Shown here piece by piece: positions 4,966-6,523 of a stretch of DNA of 6,523 nt. Positions within the stretch are counted from its first letter, which is position 1; every line of letters starts with the position of its first letter. The translations under genes and the position numbers were made by a program. The notes under the pieces are model-generated. The model did no database searches and was not told where the DNA came from. It worked only from the letters and a program-made list of their open reading frames with translations. The stretch is from Gammaproteobacteria bacterium (GTDB lineage Bacteria > Pseudomonadota > Gammaproteobacteria > UBA6429 > Thiohalophilaceae), in the NCBI GenBank assembly GCA_030593785.1, contig JAUVGM010000139.1:1-6523 (forward strand), written 5' to 3'.

Positions 4966-6333
4966 ATGGCAAAAACCAAAATATTATACAGTTGTACTGA
5001 TTGTGGTGCTGAGGCTCCAAAGTGGGCAGGACAATGCGGTGACTGTGGTTCATGGAATACCTTAGTGGAAATAACGTCTACACCAACGGCATCATCTCGC
5101 ACAACGCGATATGCAGGGTTTGCCGGTGAAGCTAAAGGCTTAAAAGTTCAACGTTTGGATGAAGTAAGTACCGATGATGTTGGTCGCTTTAATACAGGCA
5201 GCGCTGAATTTGATCGTGTTTTGGGTGGTGGTTTGGTTACCGGTTCGGTTGTTTTATTAGGTGGTGATCCTGGTATTGGAAAATCTACATTGTTATTACA
5301 AATATTGACTCAACTCGGCGAGTTAAATCCATTATACATAACAGGTGAAGAATCATTACAACAAGTGAGTGCTCGTGCTTCACGTTTAGGTTTGAAAACA
5401 GATTCATTAAACTTATTAATTGAAACACGTGTTGAAGATATTTTAAATACTGCTTTAAAAGAAAAACCTCGTGTTATGGTTGTTGATTCAATTCAAACTA
5501 TATATACCGATGAATTACAGTCGGCTCCTGGTGGTGTTGCACAAGTTCGTGAAAGTGCAGCATTATTGGTTCGTTATGCAAAACAAACTCAAACAACAAT
5601 ATTTTTAGTTGGGCATGTCACAAAAGAAGGAACGTTAGCAGGGCCACGTGTTTTAGAACATATGGTTGATACAGTTCTTTACTTTGAAGGTGACAGTGGC
5701 AGCCGTTATCGTTTAATTCGAGCAATCAAAAATCGCTATGGCGCTGTTAATGAGCTGGGTGTTTTTGCGATGACAGATAAAGGCTTGCGTGACGTAAGTA
5801 ATCCTTCAGCCATATTTTTATCACAACATGCTGAAGATGTTGCGGGTAGTGTTGTCATGGTGACATTAGAAGGTAGTCGTCCGTTATTGGTTGAAGTACA
5901 AGCGTTGGTGGATGAAAGTCATTTAAGCAATCCTCGCCGTGTAACGACGGGTTTAGAACATAACCGTCTTGCAATGTTACTTGCTGTATTACATCGGCAT
6001 GGTGGCATCGTAACTTATGATCAGGATGTTTTTGCCAATGTGGTTGGTGGTGTACGTGTTACAGAAACCGGTGCAGACCTCGCCGTTGTGCTTGCAATAA
6101 TGTCGAGTTTAAGAGAAAAAGTGATGCCGAGCGATGTGATTGTCTTTGGTGAAATTGGCTTAGCTGGAGAGATTCGTCCGGTGCCTAATGGTCAAGATCG
6201 ATTACATGAAGCCGCTAAACATGGTTTTAAACGTGCGTTGGTTGCTAAAGGTAATGCACCACAAAAACCAATTAAAGGAATGGAAGTGATTGCAGTTACT
6301 CGTTTAGATGAAGCTCTAAACGCGATAGATTAA
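4966..6333 (+). CDS. radA: DNA repair protein RadA
   Basis: RadA (Sms) is a RecA-related, DnaB-like helicase/branch-migration factor that extends RecA recombination intermediates. From the ATG at 4966 it is 455 residues, close to E. coli (460), and starts MAKTKILYSC like the family. The zinc finger is C10-x2-C13 and C24-x2-C27. The ATPase core has Walker A GGDPGIGKST (99-108, Lys106), ITGEES (125-130) and Walker B VMVVDSIQT (170-178, Asp174). The RadA motif is KNRYG (255-259) instead of the common KNRFG. The C-terminal Lon-like domain includes GADLAVVLAIMSS (369-381) and FGEIGLAGEIRPV (394-406). An in-frame ATG at 4879 would add 29 residues unlike any RadA I know, and its AAAGG is only one base away, too close to serve, so I prefer 4966. 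The site upstream of 4966 (TAAGAA) is also weak. It converges on the PilZ gene. Confidence 0.95.
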   Translation: MAKTKILYSCTDCGAEAPKWAGQCGDCGSWNTLVEITSTPTASSRTTRYAGFAGEAKGLKVQRLDEVSTDDVGRFNTGSAEFDRVLGGGLVTGSVVLLGGDPGIGKSTLLLQILTQLGELNPLYITGEESLQQVSARASRLGLKTDSLNLLIETRVEDILNTALKEKPRVMVVDSIQTIYTDELQSAPGGVAQVRESAALLVRYAKQTQTTIFLVGHVTKEGTLAGPRVLEHMVDTVLYFEGDSGSRYRLIRAIKNRYGAVNELGVFAMTDKGLRDVSNPSAIFLSQHAEDVAGSVVMVTLEGSRPLLVEVQALVDESHLSNPRRVTTGLEHNRLAMLLAVLHRHGGIVTYDQDVFANVVGGVRVTETGADLAVVLAIMSSLREKVMPSDVIVFGEIGLAGEIRPVPNGQDRLHEAAKHGFKRALVAKGNAPQKPIKGMEVIAVTRLDEALNAID

Positions 6334-6523
6334 TTTGAATGCACCAGCTCAGAAAGCTCTCGTTCAAGTAAATTTTCATTACCTAAATTGAGCTCAACGA
6401 TACGTCGTAAGTGAGTTGCTGTATCAATATCCATGTGTTCAGTTTTAAAGCCGATATGTTCTTTTTCATGATGAACTTCAACAACGTCTAAATTTAGTTG
6501 AACTTCCTCTCCGGCTAATTCTA
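6330..6523 (-). CDS. PilZ-domain protein, MapZ/PA4608-like (C-terminal part)
   Basis: The last 63 codons of a minus-strand gene are visible; the 5' end lies beyond the window. The fragment reads ELAGEEVQLNL, then VVEVHHEKEHIGFKTEHMD, then a helix THLRRIVELNLGNENLLERE and SELVHSN at the end. The pattern IGF-x3-HMDID-x4-HLRR-x-VELNLG-x4-LLEREL closely matches my memory of P. aeruginosa PA4608 (MapZ), a single-domain cyclic-di-GMP receptor whose gene also lies next to radA. The RxxxR and D/NxSxxG ligand-binding motifs would be in the missing N-terminal half, so binding cannot be checked here. Its stop codon (TAA, plus-strand TTA at 6330-6332) overlaps the radA stop by four bases, and no terminator lies between the two genes. 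Confidence 0.85.
   Translation of the reverse strand, partial: ELAGEEVQLNLDVVEVHHEKEHIGFKTEHMDIDTATHLRRIVELNLGNENLLERELSELVHSN

Noticed and set aside
4890..5102. Minus-strand open frame over the radA start
   Set aside because: It is antisense to the conserved RadA zinc-finger region and has no recognisable protein features.

Overview
The window is a piece of a low-GC gammaproteobacterial chromosome. This rests on the rplI-dnaB-alr gene order, on a radA gene followed by a convergent PilZ gene (the arrangement of PA4609/PA4608 in Pseudomonas), and on protein sequences that read as typical gammaproteobacterial housekeeping genes. Genus cannot be fixed; an AT-rich marine or sulfur/methyl-oxidising type lineage would fit, but that is a guess.

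Layout: rplI (ribosomal protein L9, 34-480) is followed by a long imperfect inverted repeat (about 482-616) and a strong intrinsic terminator (631-662). The dnaB leader (663-900) holds a G/C-run palindrome (784-868) with one potential G-quadruplex on each strand. dnaB (901-2313) and alr (2310-3383) overlap by ATGA and form a two-gene operon for the replicative helicase and alanine racemase. Between alr and the next gene, which faces it, lies a 370-bp array of five related palindromes in alternating orientation (3395-3760). A minus-strand gene (3771-4718) encodes a soluble PDC/Cache-type sensor protein with no recognisable output domain. The divergent gap to radA carries another inverted-repeat element (4741-4826). 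radA (best start 4966, end 6333) encodes the branch-migration/recombination protein. It converges on, and overlaps by 4 bp, a partial PilZ-domain gene resembling MapZ/PA4608 (6330-6523, minus strand, 5' end outside the window).

The genes are ordinary: translation (L9), replication (DnaB), cell-wall precursor supply (Alr), recombination (RadA), and two probable signalling proteins (PDC sensor and PilZ). I found no new defence, mobile or enzymatic system. What stands out is the intergenic DNA: each of the three larger gaps holds a repeat element, and they belong to at least four distinct families. No tRNA, rRNA, CRISPR array, insertion sequence with a transposase, or phage gene was seen.
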